Of a stretch of DNA of 64,000 nucleotides, positions 27,616-37,892 are shown piece after piece; positions within the stretch are counted from its first letter, which is position 1, and the number at the start of each line of letters is the position of its first letter. A program made the position numbers and the translations under genes. The DNA comes from Mesorhizobium sp. J8. Its GTDB lineage: Bacteria; Pseudomonadota; Alphaproteobacteria; Rhizobiales; Rhizobiaceae. The notes under the pieces are model-generated. The model had not been told where the DNA came from. It ran no database searches and saw nothing but the letters and a program-made list of their open reading frames with translations. The stretch is taken from the NCBI RefSeq assembly GCF_016591715.1, contig NZ_AP024109.1, positions 186,001 to 250,000 of the forward strand, written 5' to 3'.

Positions 27616-28941
27616 ATGACAACGCTCTCCGCCGAACGCGAAATCGAACATCTGATGACGTTGCATCCGAAAGGCTTCGACCTTTCCCTGGATCGCGTCA
27701 CCCGGCTTCTCGAACGCCTCGGCAATCCGCAGGACCGGTTGCCGCCGGTCATCCACATCGCCGGCACCAACGGCAAGGGCTCCTGCGCCGCCTTTTCGCG
27801 CGCGCTGCTGGAGGCGGCCGGCCATCTCGTCCACGTCCATACCTCGCCGCATCTGGTGAACTGGCACGAGCGCTACCGGCTGGCGGCCGAAGGCGGCGGC
27901 AAGCTCGTCGACGACGATGTTTTTGCCGAGGCCATCGCGCGCGTCGCCGAGGCCAATCAGGGCCAGAAGATCACCGTCTTCGAGATTCTCACCGCCGTCA
28001 CCTTCGTCCTGTTCTCGGAGCATCCGGCGGAGGCTGCGATCATCGAGGTCGGCCTTGGCGGCCGCTTCGACGCCACCAACGTCGTCAAGCGGCCGGCGGT
28101 TTCGGTGATCATGCCGATCTCGATGGACCACGAAGCCTATCTCGGCGACCGTGTCGAGCTGATCGCCGCCGAGAAGGCCGGCATCATGAAGCGCGGCTGT
28201 CCGGTGGTGATCGGCGCCCAGGAAAGCGAGACAGCGCTTCAGGTGCTGATCGAGACGGCCGAGCGGCTGGATTGCCCGACCGTGGTCTATGGCCAGGACT
28301 TCCTCGCTTTCGAGGAAAACGGCCGCATGGTCTACCAGGACGAGGACGGGTTGATGGATCTGCCCTTGCCGCGCCTGCCCGGGCGCCATCAATACGCCAA
28401 CGCCGCGGCGGCAATCGCCGCCGTCAAGGCGGCCGGCTTCGAGATCGGCCATCGCGCCGCCGAGCGGGCGATGACCCATGTCGCCTGGCCGGCGCGCATG
28501 CAGAAGCTGACCCAGGGCAAATTGGTCGATCTTGCCCCGAAGGGCGCGGAGATTTGGCTGGACGGCGGCCACAATCCCGGCGCCGGCATCGTCATCGCGG
28601 AGGCGCTGGCGGAGCAGGAGGAGAAGAATCCGAGGCCGCTGGTGCTGATCTCCGGCATGATCAACACCAAGGACCAGACCGGCTATTTCAGCGCCTTCAA
28701 GGGGCTTGCCCGCCATGTTTACACCGTGCCGGTTACCAACAGCGACGCCGGCGTTCCCAACGACGAGCTGGCATTGCGCGCCGAAGAGGCCGGCCTGTCG
28801 GCCGAGCCGGTAAGTTCCGTCGCCAGCGCGCTGATGCTGTTGCGCGATTCCTGGGACGGCCCGGCACCGCGCATCCTCATCGGCGGCTCGCTCTATTTCG
28901 CCGGCGCTGTGCTGGCCGAGAACGGCACGCCGCCGACCTGA
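27616..28941 (+). CDS. folC: Dihydrofolate synthase / folylpolyglutamate synthase
   Basis: A 441-residue Mur-ligase-like enzyme that adds glutamate to dihydropteroate and folates. The ATP P-loop is GTNGKGS (residues 50-56), preceded by VIHIAG; the folate-binding loop HTSPHLVNWHERYR follows, then GLGGRFDATNVV, the catalytic-lysine-region AEKAGIMKRGCPVV and the C-terminal Mur ligase domain starting LPGRHQYANAAAAIAA. Length and motifs are normal. It follows accD and is followed after 47 bases by a VOC-family gene that may be cotranscribed. Confidence 0.96.
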   Translation: MTTLSAEREIEHLMTLHPKGFDLSLDRVTRLLERLGNPQDRLPPVIHIAGTNGKGSCAAFSRALLEAAGHLVHVHTSPHLVNWHERYRLAAEGGGKLVDDDVFAEAIARVAEANQGQKITVFEILTAVTFVLFSEHPAEAAIIEVGLGGRFDATNVVKRPAVSVIMPISMDHEAYLGDRVELIAAEKAGIMKRGCPVVIGAQESETALQVLIETAERLDCPTVVYGQDFLAFEENGRMVYQDEDGLMDLPLPRLPGRHQYANAAAAIAAVKAAGFEIGHRAAERAMTHVAWPARMQKLTQGKLVDLAPKGAEIWLDGGHNPGAGIVIAEALAEQEEKNPRPLVLISGMINTKDQTGYFSAFKGLARHVYTVPVTNSDAGVPNDELALRAEEAGLSAEPVSSVASALMLLRDSWDGPAPRILIGGSLYFAGAVLAENGTPPT

Positions 28942-28988
28942 GGTTAGATAGCGCTGCGGATTCGGCGGGGGCCCGAAAGGAACCGGCC

Positions 28989-29408
28989 ATGATCAAGGTC
29001 AGGCAACTCGCCCATGTCTGCATCTTCGCGCATGACCTGGAGGCGACGCGCTCCTTCTACCGCGACGTGCTTGGCATGGACACAAGGTTCAATTTCCTGC
29101 GCGACGGCAGGATTTTCGGCTTCTATCTCGATTGCGGCGGCCGCAGCCATGTCGAAGTCTTTGAAAGGAACGAGGCCAGCTACAGCGACCGCAACCAGAT
29201 CAACCATTTCTGCCTGGAGGTGGAAGATATCGATGTCGCTATCGCCCATATCCGGTCGAAAGGCGTCGAGGTCACTCCGAAGAAGCTTGCCTGTGACGAT
29301 ACTTTTCAAGCCTGGATCAGCGATCCCAACGGCGTGAGGATCGAGCTGTTCGAGTACACCGGTAAAAGCGCGCAGTTCGCCGGCGGCGATCGTGTCGCCG
29401 ACTGGTGA
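28989..29408 (+). CDS. VOC-family (glyoxalase-like) protein
   Basis: A 139-residue single-chain protein with two beta-alpha-beta-beta-beta units: KVRQLAHVCIFAHDLEATRSFYRDVLGM at the start and NHFCLEVEDIDVAIAHIRSKG, then WISDPNGVRIELFEY at the end. The usual metal ligands of the fold are present (His in LAHVCIF, Glu in SHVEVFE, His in NHFCLE, Glu in IELFEY). Members include glyoxalase I and ring-cleaving dioxygenases; the substrate is unknown. The start ATG 28989 follows GAAAGGA. It lies 47 bases after folC and is probably the last gene of that transcript. Confidence 0.85.
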   Translation: MIKVRQLAHVCIFAHDLEATRSFYRDVLGMDTRFNFLRDGRIFGFYLDCGGRSHVEVFERNEASYSDRNQINHFCLEVEDIDVAIAHIRSKGVEVTPKKLACDDTFQAWISDPNGVRIELFEYTGKSAQFAGGDRVADW

Positions 29409-29413
29409 CTAAT

Positions 29414-29638
29414 TTAGCGGCCTTCGCGGATAATTTTCTCCAGATCAATGTCGGCTCCGCTGCTTGCAGCCAGTCGAGCATAGAAGCTGGATGCGGGTTC
29501 GCGCCGTGCTTCCTGAATCTCATAGGACTCGAGCGCGCGTTCGATCACATCGGCTATGGAACGATTCTCGCGACGCGCAAGTCGATGAGCAAGGTTCCAT
29601 GCTTTCGCGCTGCGGACTGAGAGTTTTGGTTCGGCCAT
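29414..29638 (-). CDS. VapB-like ribbon-helix-helix antitoxin, without adjacent toxin
   Basis: A 74-residue protein with the pattern of Rv0623/VapB-type antitoxins: a short strand (KLSVRSAKAWNLAHRLARR), the helix NRSIADVIERALESYE and a charged C-terminal tail ending DLEKIIREGR that would normally bind a PIN toxin. The gene that should follow on the minus strand is missing: five bases beyond its stop is the end of the VOC gene on the other strand. The upstream neighbour is a cupin. It is thus an orphan antitoxin or the remnant of a VapBC pair. The family call is by pattern only. Confidence 0.6.
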   Translation of the reverse strand: MAEPKLSVRSAKAWNLAHRLARRENRSIADVIERALESYEIQEARREPASSFYARLAASSGADIDLEKIIREGR

Positions 29639-29704
29639 TCCGAACTCCGCTTGCCGGAAATAGACACCGACAGAGCTTAGGCAGGTGATCGCTAGACGAC
29701 CAGC

Positions 29705-29986
29705 CTACTTCAGCTCGATCTCTATAAAAGCGTACTCGCCGTCATTGGCGTTGATGACATCGTGTTCGACCCCTTCCCTGCGAAAATAGGGCGCTCCCTG
29801 CTTCATCTCGGCGAAGGATTCTCCATCCTTGGTCACCAGCTTCACCTTGCCGTCCATCAGCGGCACCACGACATAATCGTGGCCATGGCGGTGCCAGCCG
29901 GTGTTGGCGCCCGGTGCGAAGCGGTATTCGGTGACGATCACGCGCTCATTGTCGACGTGGACTGTGGCCTTGGCTGTTCCGGTCAT
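29705..29986 (-). CDS. Small cupin-domain protein
   Basis: A 93-residue single-domain cupin. The first cupin motif is visible as FAPGANTGWHRHGHDYVVVPL, with His residues suited to bind a metal, followed by LMDGKVKLV and the second motif region GAPYFRREGVEHDVIN. Such one-domain cupins may be metal-dependent isomerases, dioxygenases or sensors; no substrate can be inferred. A ribosome site (GGAGAG) precedes ATG 29986. It lies between trxA and the orphan antitoxin gene on the same strand. Confidence 0.8.
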   Translation of the reverse strand: MTGTAKATVHVDNERVIVTEYRFAPGANTGWHRHGHDYVVVPLMDGKVKLVTKDGESFAEMKQGAPYFRREGVEHDVINANDGEYAFIEIELK

Positions 29987-30065
29987 GGCGCTCTCCTTTT
30001 CCTGTAGAAGAGGAGATGGCGGGCGCGAACGTCAGGGCCAGAGCGCGTCGAGCGATGACGCCAAA

Positions 30066-30094
30066 GAAAAAGCCCGGCGCGGTGGCCGGGCTTG
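30066..30094 (-). terminator. Rho-independent terminator after trxA
   Basis: The stem pairs 30070-30078 with 30085-30093 (AAGCCCGGC/GCCGGGCTT). On the minus strand it is followed by TTTTCTTTGG. It lies 23 bases after the trxA stop codon. Confidence 0.88.
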
Positions 30095-30116
30095 TTCCTT
30101 GGATACGCTGATTGGC

Positions 30117-30440
30117 TCAGGCGATGGCGCCGTTGATCCAGTGCGATAGCGCTGTCTTCGGTGCGGCGCCCACTTTCATGTCGGTCATTTCGCCGCCCTT
30201 GAAGATCATCAGCGTTGGGATTGACCGCACGCCATACTGGGCGGCGAGCTCGGGATTCTCGTCAATGTTGAGCTTGGCGACCTTCACCTTGGAGCCGAGC
30301 TCCTTGGCGATCTCTTCCAGAGACGGGCCGATCATCTTGCACGGGCCGCACCACTCCGCCCAGAAATCCACCACGACCGGCTCCTTGGCGTTGAGCACAT
30401 CGGCCTGGAAATTGCCATTGTCGACCTTGACGGTGGCCAT
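30117..30440 (-). CDS. trxA: Thioredoxin
   Basis: A 107-residue thioredoxin with the redox motif WCGPC (C31, C34) in [15 protein letters not shown], the cis-proline segment [15 protein letters not shown] and the C-terminal helix. It reduces protein disulfides in the cytoplasm. The start is ATG 30440; the open frame above it is the end of addA read out of phase. The gene follows addA by 74 bases on the same strand and ends in a clear terminator, so it may be read both from its own promoter and from the addBA transcript. Confidence 0.97.
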   Translation of the reverse strand: MATVKVDNGNFQADVLNAKEPVVVDFWAEWCGPCKMIGPSLEEIAKELGSKVKVAKLNIDENPELAAQYGVRSIPTLMIFKGGEMTDMKVGAAPKTALSHWINGAIA

Positions 30441-30514
30441 GCTGAAATCCTTTCGAAAACTCCGGTTGCACCAAATGTGGTGGTTGTCGCGGCGATGTTC
30501 AAGCAGTTCTTGTG

Positions 30515-33500
30515 TCACGCTCCCGTGAGTCGGGCAAGGGCATCGTCCATCGCCCTGGCCGGCAGCTCGATCAGGCGCGGCGCCTCGGTGAACAGCAGCG
30601 CCGCCGTCACCTCGCGTCCCGGATAGAGCGGCTGGAGCAGAGCGCGGTAGAGCGCAAGCTGCAGCACATAGGCCGGCGGCACCTCCGCCAGGTCTTTGGG
30701 GGCCGGCCGGTTGGTCTTGTAGTCGATGATCGACACCTTTTCCGGGGTAACGGCCAGCCGGTCGATCTTGCCGGAGATGGAACGCAGCCTGCCCTTCACC
30801 TCGAGGCTGCCCATGATCGCGACTTCGGCGCGGGACGACGGCGAGAACAGCGCGCCGAAGCGGGTGTCGGACAGGATGGAGAGCACGGCGTCCAGCGCCC
30901 CGTCGCGCTCGCCATCCGGCCAATCCGCGCCGGCGCGCGCCAGGTAGCGCTCCGCCGCGTTCCGCCTTTCTTCCTCGGCGATGGCTGGCAGCATCTGCAG
31001 CAATTTGTGCAGGGCCAGACCGCGCACCACCGCGAAGCCGGGCTCGGCCCCGGCGTCGAGCACCGGCGAACGTGTGTCGCGCCCGGCGTCTTTCGCTTCC
31101 TCGATCAGCGCCGAGGCGCCGGAAGGCGAAAGCGGCCGCGGCAGCTCCTCATAGGGCGGCAGCGGCCGGAACAGGTTTTCGGGCAAAGGCGCGGTGTTCT
31201 CGAAGGGGCGTGCCTCATCGATGCCGGTCAGCGCCACCGGCGGCAATTTCGTCATGTGGAAGCGATGCACCACCACCTCGGCCGTGGCCGGATGCCGCCG
31301 CTCCGAACTCTCGGGCGCGCCCAGCAGCGCGCGGCTGACGATCGAATGCCAGGTGCCGGTGCTGGGCTGGCGCTTGCCGTGATAGCCGCAGACGATCAGC
31401 CGGTCTTCGGCACGCGTCATGCCGACATAAAGCAGCCGCCGGTACTCGTCGTCCGCCAGTTCGCGCGCCCGAACCGATGCCGCCTTCGAGACGCCGTTGG
31501 AGACGTCGCTGGCCGAGCGCCACAGATAGCCCTTGCCCCTCCATTGCGTCCCCGAGCTTTCGAACGGCATCAGCCGCGGCAAATGCTGGTCGCTGAACGG
31601 CGCGGAGCCGCCGTCGACCAGGAAGACGACCGGGGCTTCGAGACCCTTTGCGGCGTGAACGGTCATGACGCGGACTTCGTCGCGCGTCTGGTCCATCTCG
31701 CGCTTGATCTCGGGGCCGGCATTTTCCAGCGTCGACAGGAAGGATTCCAGCCCCGGCAGTCCAGTCCGCTCCTCGGCCAGGCAAAAACTCAGGAATTCGT
31801 CGAGGATGTCGCCGGCCTCGGGTCCGAGCCGCGCCGTCATCTTGCGCCGCAGCCCGTCGCGCGCCAGCGCCGCGGCGTAGAATTCGAACACCGGCTTGAA
31901 CGCCACTTCGGTCGCCCAGCCATCGAGACGGCCAACGACAGCGGCGAGGGAAACATCCTCGGCCGCATGTTGCCTGAGCGAGGCGATCAGCGACTGGCCC
32001 TTCGGCCTTTGGCCGGCAAGCGTCAGCAGCGTCTCCTCGGAGACCTCGAAGATCGGGCTGCGCAGCACGGCGGCCAAGGACAGGTCGTCCTCCGGCTGGA
32101 TCAGGAAATGCCCAAGCGCGATCAGGTCCTGTACGGCGATATGGCCGGGCAGGCTGAGCCGGTCGGCGCCGGCGACCGGGATCTGCCGGTTCTTCAGGCT
32201 GCGCGACAGCGCATGGACGAAGCGGTCGCGTTTGCGCACCAGCACGAGGATGTCGCCGGCGGTCAGTCTCCGGCCCTTGCCTTCGATGACCTCGCCGTGC
32301 TTGAGCCAGGTCTGGATGGTGGTGGCCACATGCTCGGCGACGCGCACCGCGGGCGCGCTGGCATGGTTGACCGGTAAGGTCCAGTCGTCGGGCTCCTCGA
32401 CCATCTCGGCGCCGACCGACGGCCACACCTCGACATAGCCCGGCGCATCGTTGCGGATCGCCTTGTGGCTCAGCGGATCGGGATCGTGGCTGATGCCGCG
32501 CCTGACGCTGGGCTCGGCAAAGACGCGGTCGACCGCGGCCAGCACGTCGTCGCTCGAGCGGAAAGACCAGGTGAGCTTGAGATTGGCGAAGGCGGCTTCC
32601 GCGTCGCGCACGCGCCCGGCAAACAGCAGCCGGCTTTCGGCGAAGGAATCGGGCGCCGCGCCCTGGAAGGAGTAGATCGATTGCTTCTCGTCGCCAACGG
32701 CAAAGATCGTGCGCGTGACCGCCTCGCGCTGGCCGAGCCCGGCAAAGAATTCTTCCGTCAGCTTCTTCACCACCTCCCATTGGTCAGGGCTCGTGTCCTG
32801 CGCCTCGTCGAGCAGGATATGGTCGATGCCCTGGTCGAGCTTAAACTGCACCCACGGCCCGGCATCCGGCCGTGACAAGAGGCTCACGGTGCGGGTGATC
32901 AGGTCGTTGAAGTCGAGGAAACCCCGCCCTCGCTTCAACTGCTCGTAGCGCGCGATAAGCCAGCCGGCGACGGTGAGCGCCGCCGCTGTCCCTTCGAGCA
33001 TGCGGAACAGCGCCAGCCGGTCGGTTACGTCGAGGATCGCCTTGGCCGCCGCAAGGTAGCGGTCCGGCAGATCCGGCAGCCGGTCGACCAGCGCCTTCTT
33101 GAAGATCTTGGGCGGCTCATAGGGGTCGCCGTCGGCCTTGAGAAAGGCCTTTGCCAGCAGCCGCAGCCGGCGGATCGGGTCGGCTTCGGCGAAGGCGCCC
33201 CGCGCATAGGGAATGACGTTGTTCAGCACCTGGCGCGCGTCGGCGGCTTCGGCGGCCTGCGCGAATTCGGCGAACTGGCTGGGGTCGAAGCCAGGCAGCG
33301 GCCAGAGCGAAGCGGCGATGCCTTCGGCCGTCTGTCCGGGCCTGAAGCCGAACTCCGCGAACAGCGGCGGGAAGTCCCGGCTTTTGCCGAGCTTGGCGAT
33401 GAAATCACGCAACTCGTCGCGCTTGCCGACGATCTCGGCAAGCAGCGTATCGAGACCGAACTCGCCACCGCGCTCCAGCACCGTGGCGAAGGCATCCGCC

Positions 33501-34027
33501 AAGCCTTCGACGCCGGCGCCCGCGCCTGAGATCATGTCGCGGCGGGCATCGGCGAACAGCGAGGCCTCCATCTGCGGATCGAGCATCTCGAAATGCGCCG
33601 GGATGTTGGCCTCCAGCGGGAACTGGTGGAGCACCGATTCGCAGAAGGCGTGGATGGTCTGGATCTTCAGCCCGCCAGGCGTCTCGAGTGCCTCGGCAAA
33701 CAGCCGCCGCGCGCGTCGCATCATCTCGCGGTCGGCCCCTCGGCCGTCCAGCGCCGCGATCCTCATCGCCAGCTCCGCGTCGGGCAGCGCCGTCCACTCC
33801 GACAGGGTCGAGAAGACGCGGTTCGACATGTTGGCGGCGGCAGCTCGCGTATAGGTCAGGCACAGGATCTTCGACGGATCGGTGCCGTTGAGCAGGAGCC
33901 GGATGACGCGCTGTGCGAGCACATGCGTCTTGCCCGAGCCGGCATTGGCCGACACCCATGCGGAATAGGCGGGGTCCGAGGCGCGCGCCTGGCTGGCGGC
34001 GGTATCGGAGGGGATCGGATATTTCAT
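30515..34027 (-). CDS. addA: Double-strand-break repair helicase/nuclease AddA
   Basis: An 1170-residue UvrD/Rep-type helicase fused to a RecB-family nuclease. The Walker A motif is [17 protein letters not shown] near residue 26, later helicase motifs are [16 protein letters not shown] (motif II), [14 protein letters not shown] (III) and [18 protein letters not shown] (V), with [15 protein letters not shown] (VI). The C terminus has the nuclease motif [22 protein letters not shown]. With AddB it resects DNA ends for RecA. ATG 34027 overlaps the addB stop in an ATGA. The N-terminal region is normal, and the long open frame upstream is inside addB. Confidence 0.95.
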   Translation of the reverse strand: MKYPIPSDTAASQARASDPAYSAWVSANAGSGKTHVLAQRVIRLLLNGTDPSKILCLTYTRAAAANMSNRVFSTLSEWTALPDAELAMRIAALDGRGADREMMRRARRLFAEALETPGGLKIQTIHAFCESVLHQFPLEANIPAHFEMLDPQMEASLFADARRDMISGAGAGVEGLADAFATVLERGGEFGLDTLLAEIVGKRDELRDFIAKLGKSRDFPPLFAEFGFRPGQTAEGIAASLWPLPGFDPSQFAEFAQAAEAADARQVLNNVIPYARGAFAEADPIRRLRLLAKAFLKADGDPYEPPKIFKKALVDRLPDLPDRYLAAAKAILDVTDRLALFRMLEGTAAALTVAGWLIARYEQLKRGRGFLDFNDLITRTVSLLSRPDAGPWVQFKLDQGIDHILLDEAQDTSPDQWEVVKKLTEEFFAGLGQREAVTRTIFAVGDEKQSIYSFQGAAPDSFAESRLLFAGRVRDAEAAFANLKLTWSFRSSDDVLAAVDRVFAEPSVRRGISHDPDPLSHKAIRNDAPGYVEVWPSVGAEMVEEPDDWTLPVNHASAPAVRVAEHVATTIQTWLKHGEVIEGKGRRLTAGDILVLVRKRDRFVHALSRSLKNRQIPVAGADRLSLPGHIAVQDLIALGHFLIQPEDDLSLAAVLRSPIFEVSEETLLTLAGQRPKGQSLIASLRQHAAEDVSLAAVVGRLDGWATEVAFKPVFEFYAAALARDGLRRKMTARLGPEAGDILDEFLSFCLAEERTGLPGLESFLSTLENAGPEIKREMDQTRDEVRVMTVHAAKGLEAPVVFLVDGGSAPFSDQHLPRLMPFESSGTQWRGKGYLWRSASDVSNGVSKAASVRARELADDEYRRLLYVGMTRAEDRLIVCGYHGKRQPSTGTWHSIVSRALLGAPESSERRHPATAEVVVHRFHMTKLPPVALTGIDEARPFENTAPLPENLFRPLPPYEELPRPLSPSGASALIEEAKDAGRDTRSPVLDAGAEPGFAVVRGLALHKLLQMLPAIAEEERRNAAERYLARAGADWPDGERDGALDAVLSILSDTRFGALFSPSSRAEVAIMGSLEVKGRLRSISGKIDRLAVTPEKVSIIDYKTNRPAPKDLAEVPPAYVLQLALYRALLQPLYPGREVTAALLFTEAPRLIELPARAMDDALARLTGA

Positions 34028-37000
34028 CCTTCCGCCTCGTCTTCGCTGGCGCCGCCGGCCGACCATTCGAGCACGCGCGCCAGATGGTCGTAGTCGCCGT
34101 CGGCTTCGCCCTCGCGGAAGGGCAGGGCGCGCGACAGATAGCCGGTGGTCGGGTCGGCATAGTGGAAGAGCAGCCGCTCCAGCCGCGCCCAGGCCTCCTC
34201 GGAGAGATCGTTGGCGGTGCGAGGCTTGCGGTTGTATTCGAGGATCGATTCCTCGAACACCTCGCCATTCGGCTTCAGCCGCACGAAGGCAAGCTGCGAG
34301 GGCTCGCGAATGCCCAATTCCTTGAAGGCCCCACGCCTCAGCAACGCCCCCTCCAAAGCCAATTGCGGCGACAGCAGCGTGTGCGCCTGCGCTTTCGAGG
34401 GCGAGGAGCCGGTCTTGTAATCGAGGATATCGGCCATGCCGCCGGCAAGCAGATCGACGCGGTCGGCATAGCCGGACAGCGTCACGCCGGTGCGGCCGAC
34501 CACCGTCTTCTCGGCGCGCTCCTCGGCGTAGCGCCTCGCCACCGCATCGGCGCGGGTGTGCTCCCACCCGATGATGTTCTCGGCGAGCTTTTCGAAACGA
34601 GGCCACCAGATAGCCTCGATATCCGGCGGCAGCTTCGCCTCGGCAAAGCAGAGACGGCCGGCTTCGATGAGGCTCGCCAGCGCGTTCGGCGCCTTTGGAT
34701 CTTCCACGCGTCGCGAGAACAGATGCAGGATCTCGTGGAACAGCGTGCCGCGTTCGGCTGCGCCCGGATCGCGGATCAAGGGCTCGAGCGGCATCAGGTT
34801 GAGGATGCGCCGCGCATAGACCGCGTAAGGATCGCGGCGCAGCGTCTCGATCTCGGTGACCGAGAAATGCAGCGGGCGCATGCTGAGCGGCGGCTTGGGC
34901 TGCGGTCGAAGGGCAAAATCCTTCTTCTCGCCGGCGTCGAGAGCGCGCGCCCAGCCAAGCAGCGCGTCGCCGCGGCCGCGGAGTACCGCGGCCGGCTCCT
35001 TGCCGATGAAGGTCAGGATACGCTGCAGCCAGCGCGACGGCACCGCCGGTGCGTCACCCGAACGCGCAGACCGCGTCAGCACGACCTCTTTCGTGCCCAT
35101 CGCCATCTGGAAATCATGCGCGGCAAGGCCGATGCGCCGTTCCGGCGGCTCGAGGTCGATGCCGGTCTTCATCAGCCGCGACATGAAGCGGTCGCTCTCG
35201 GGCTTGCGCGGCCAGATCCCTTCGTTGAGCCCGCCGATGACCAGCGTGTCGACATTCTGCAACCGGGCTTCCAGCGCGCCCCAGATGGCGATGTTGCGGT
35301 CGGTGCCTTGCGCCGGCTTCACCGTCTCCGGCGCGATCAGCGCTTCCATCACGTCGGGCCATTCCGAAGCGGCGAAAGTGAAGGGCGAGGACGCCGCCAC
35401 CAGTCCGCGCAGCAGATCGGCGAGTTTCTCGCCGGCGTCGCCGGCATAGAGGTCGGCGAGGCTGCCGTCGGCAGCACGGCCCAGATCCTCCAGCGCGACG
35501 ACGCTTGCGCTGGTCAGCGTCGCGATGTCGGCGTCCTTCTCGTCGCGTATCGCGGTGAGCGGCGCAAGCGCCTTGGTAAGGCGGCTAAGCATGCCGTGCG
35601 CCTGCTCGATGCCGCGCACGGTCATGCGCGAAAACCAGAAAGGCTGCCTTGTGTCGCCACCCAGCTCCGCCAGCCGTGTCTCGAAAAGCGCGCCAAGCGA
35701 TGCGACGTCGGGCCGGCCCGTGCCGCCGCGCAGCGCCACCAGCTCGATAAGCTCGGCAGCCTTGCGCACGGTTGGGCGTTCGAGACCGAGCCCAAGCAGC
35801 GGATGCTTGAGCAAGGCGAGAAGGCCCACCGGATCGCCGGGCCGGAAGGCGGCGCCGAGCGCCAGCCGCAGTAGGCTGGCGGCCGGCGTGTTGAGGAGCG
35901 GTGTTCCGCCGGAATCGTCGGCGACGACGCCGAAACGCAGAAGCTCGGCCGAAACCCGCCGCGCCAGCGCCCGGTCGCCGGTAACGAGCGCCGCGCGCCT
36001 GCCTGGGATCTCCACGGCGCGCTTCAGCGCGATGGCGATGGCCGCCGCCTCGTCACGCTCGTTCGCCGCTTCCACCAGCGTCACGCCGGCAAGCGCCTGC
36101 TCGATGTCATAGGCGGTGAAACGCGGCCGTGTCTCGGTCCAGTATTCGGTGGTTTCGGCCGGCCGCAGCGCCTCGCCGACAAGCGCCGCGCGTAGCGCAA
36201 GCGGCGATGGCGCCGCGACGACGTCCTCGACGTCGCGGCGAGCAATGCCGATGCCGCCGATCAGCTTGGCGAGGCCGTATTGCGGATGGCCGAGCGTTGC
36301 CGGACGCGCGCCGGGCGCCGTGATCGCCGCGAAGGATGCGTCGTCCAGCTCGCGGTCGAGCCCGGGCAGGACGACCGCGCCGTTGGGCAGGCCGGCGATC
36401 ACGCCAAGCAGTTCGGCGGTAGCGGGGATAGAGCCGGTCGAACCGGCGGCGATCACCGGGCCGGCCGGTGCATTGCGCTTCAGCCGCGCCGCTTCCAGGC
36501 GGATCAGTGCGCTGCGATGCGCGGCCGGATTGGAGCGGTCGCGCTCCTTCAGCAATTCCGGCCAGTTGTCGGTGACGATGCCGAGGAAATCGAGCGTCAC
36601 CTGCCACCAGCCGGCGAGGTTGCCGGTGACCAGCGTCGCGAGCTTCGCCCAATCCGTGCCCTCGGTCTCGATCTCGTCCATCAGCCGGGCGAGGTCGCGC
36701 GCCAGCCAGATGGCGTCGGCGGCCGAGGTAGGCACGACGAACTCCTCGTTGAAGCGGGCCCTGACATGGCCCGGCAGGCTTTCCTTCCAGGCGCGCACCA
36801 AAGGCGCCAGCAACAACAGCCGTTCCTGTGCGGCGATCGGCGGCGCGAGGTCTATCGCCGGCACCGCCTCGGCGTCGAAGGCTGCCTCGTCCTCGTCGAA
36901 CTCGCCGAGCGGCCGCACCGTCGGCAGGATGGCGGAACGTTTACCCCCTCCCAACTCGGAAAGGATGTCGACGAAGGCGCCGCGCAGGGCACGCGCGGCG

Positions 37001-37158
37001 CGGCGCGTCGGCACGTAGATGGTGGCGTCGGCCAGCGCCAGCGGCTCGCCGTCGAAGCGAAAGCCGGGGATCAATCGCCCGTCGAGCAACGCCTTCGCCA
37101 GAGTCGGCAGGAACGGCGCTCCGGGCGGGATGGAAAGGACGCGCCGCGCGCCGCTCAT
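34024..37158 (-). CDS. addB: Double-strand-break repair protein AddB
   Basis: A 1044-residue partner of AddA of the alphaproteobacterial type. The N-terminal half resembles an inactive helicase (IYVPTRRAARALRGAF in place of a normal Walker A). The C-terminal nuclease domain has the D-x-YKTG core (GGMADILDYKTGSSPSKAQ) and QLALEGALLRRG. In the alphaproteobacterial complex AddB supplies one of the two nuclease centres. Start ATG 37158 overlaps the stop of murU, and its own stop overlaps addA, both as ATGA, so the three are translated in sequence. I did not find the four-cysteine iron-sulfur set seen in Bacillus AddB. Confidence 0.93.
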   Translation of the reverse strand: MSGARRVLSIPPGAPFLPTLAKALLDGRLIPGFRFDGEPLALADATIYVPTRRAARALRGAFVDILSELGGGKRSAILPTVRPLGEFDEDEAAFDAEAVPAIDLAPPIAAQERLLLLAPLVRAWKESLPGHVRARFNEEFVVPTSAADAIWLARDLARLMDEIETEGTDWAKLATLVTGNLAGWWQVTLDFLGIVTDNWPELLKERDRSNPAAHRSALIRLEAARLKRNAPAGPVIAAGSTGSIPATAELLGVIAGLPNGAVVLPGLDRELDDASFAAITAPGARPATLGHPQYGLAKLIGGIGIARRDVEDVVAAPSPLALRAALVGEALRPAETTEYWTETRPRFTAYDIEQALAGVTLVEAANERDEAAAIAIALKRAVEIPGRRAALVTGDRALARRVSAELLRFGVVADDSGGTPLLNTPAASLLRLALGAAFRPGDPVGLLALLKHPLLGLGLERPTVRKAAELIELVALRGGTGRPDVASLGALFETRLAELGGDTRQPFWFSRMTVRGIEQAHGMLSRLTKALAPLTAIRDEKDADIATLTSASVVALEDLGRAADGSLADLYAGDAGEKLADLLRGLVAASSPFTFAASEWPDVMEALIAPETVKPAQGTDRNIAIWGALEARLQNVDTLVIGGLNEGIWPRKPESDRFMSRLMKTGIDLEPPERRIGLAAHDFQMAMGTKEVVLTRSARSGDAPAVPSRWLQRILTFIGKEPAAVLRGRGDALLGWARALDAGEKKDFALRPQPKPPLSMRPLHFSVTEIETLRRDPYAVYARRILNLMPLEPLIRDPGAAERGTLFHEILHLFSRRVEDPKAPNALASLIEAGRLCFAEAKLPPDIEAIWWPRFEKLAENIIGWEHTRADAVARRYAEERAEKTVVGRTGVTLSGYADRVDLLAGGMADILDYKTGSSPSKAQAHTLLSPQLALEGALLRRGAFKELGIREPSQLAFVRLKPNGEVFEESILEYNRKPRTANDLSEEAWARLERLLFHYADPTTGYLSRALPFREGEADGDYDHLARVLEWSAGGASEDEAEG

Positions 37159-37892
37159 ACCGCTTTCGCGAGCGCGCCCGCCACGGCCGCCTCGGCGGCT
37201 GGGATCGCGTCCGGCGTGCCGACGGTGATCCAGCGCCCGTTCATCTTCATGCCGAACAGGCGTCCGGCGGCGATCGCCTTGTCGAAATAGACATTGAGCG
37301 AATGCGAGCCGGTTGGCGCGTCCTTGAAGATGCGCGGGTGGATGATGGCGGCGCCGGCATAGATCAGGCCCGCCGGATCGCCCTTGGAGCGCGTGAGCGC
37401 GCCGTCCGGCGCCACCAGGAAGTCGGTGCCGACGCAGTGCCCGGTCGCTGAGTCGAGATCGGCAAGCATCAGCAGAATATCCATTCTGGCGGCGTCCCAT
37501 GCAAGGGCGAGCCGGTCGAGACTGGGCTTGCCGCTGTCGATCCAGAAGGTGTCGGCGTTGATGATGTAGAAGGGGTCGCTGCCGAGCAGCGGCAGCGCCT
37601 TGACGATGCCGCCCGCCGATTCCAGCAGGGCCTCGCGCTCGTCGGAGATGACGATCTTCGGCGTCCGGCGCCCGGCGACATGAGCGACGATCTGCTCGGG
37701 CAGATAGTGCACATTGACGACGGCCTTGCTGATTCCTGCGGCTTCCAGGCTGTCGAGCCCCCAGTCGAGCAAGGTCTTGCCGGCGATCTTCACCAGCGGC
37801 TTGGGCATCGTGTCGGTGATCGGCCGCATGCGCTTGCCGAGCCCGGCGGCCAGCACCATCGCGGTCGCGGGCTTCATGGTTGGGGGCTTCAT
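37155..37892 (-). CDS. murU: Nucleotidyltransferase, N-acetylmuramate-1-P uridylyltransferase-like
   Basis: A 245-residue sugar-nucleotide transferase. The signature MVLAAGLGKRMRPITDTMPKPLVKI lies near residues 12-36, with catalytic Arg and Lys, and FYIINADTFW carries the metal-binding Asp. MurU makes UDP-MurNAc from MurNAc-1-phosphate in the recycling bypass of peptidoglycan synthesis. The assignment rests on the adjacent AmgK-like kinase domain, which makes the MurNAc/GlcNAc phosphate substrate; without it the gene would only be called a nucleotidyltransferase. It overlaps the genes on each side by four bases (ATGA). An internal ATG six codons in is an alternative start. Confidence 0.85.
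   Translation of the reverse strand: MKPPTMKPATAMVLAAGLGKRMRPITDTMPKPLVKIAGKTLLDWGLDSLEAAGISKAVVNVHYLPEQIVAHVAGRRTPKIVISDEREALLESAGGIVKALPLLGSDPFYIINADTFWIDSGKPSLDRLALAWDAARMDILLMLADLDSATGHCVGTDFLVAPDGALTRSKGDPAGLIYAGAAIIHPRIFKDAPTGSHSLNVYFDKAIAAGRLFGMKMNGRWITVGTPDAIPAAEAAVAGALAKAV

Noticed and set aside
26284..28716. Long minus-strand open frame (810 codons) opposite accD and folC
   Set aside because: Antisense to two well-conserved genes and without domain features.
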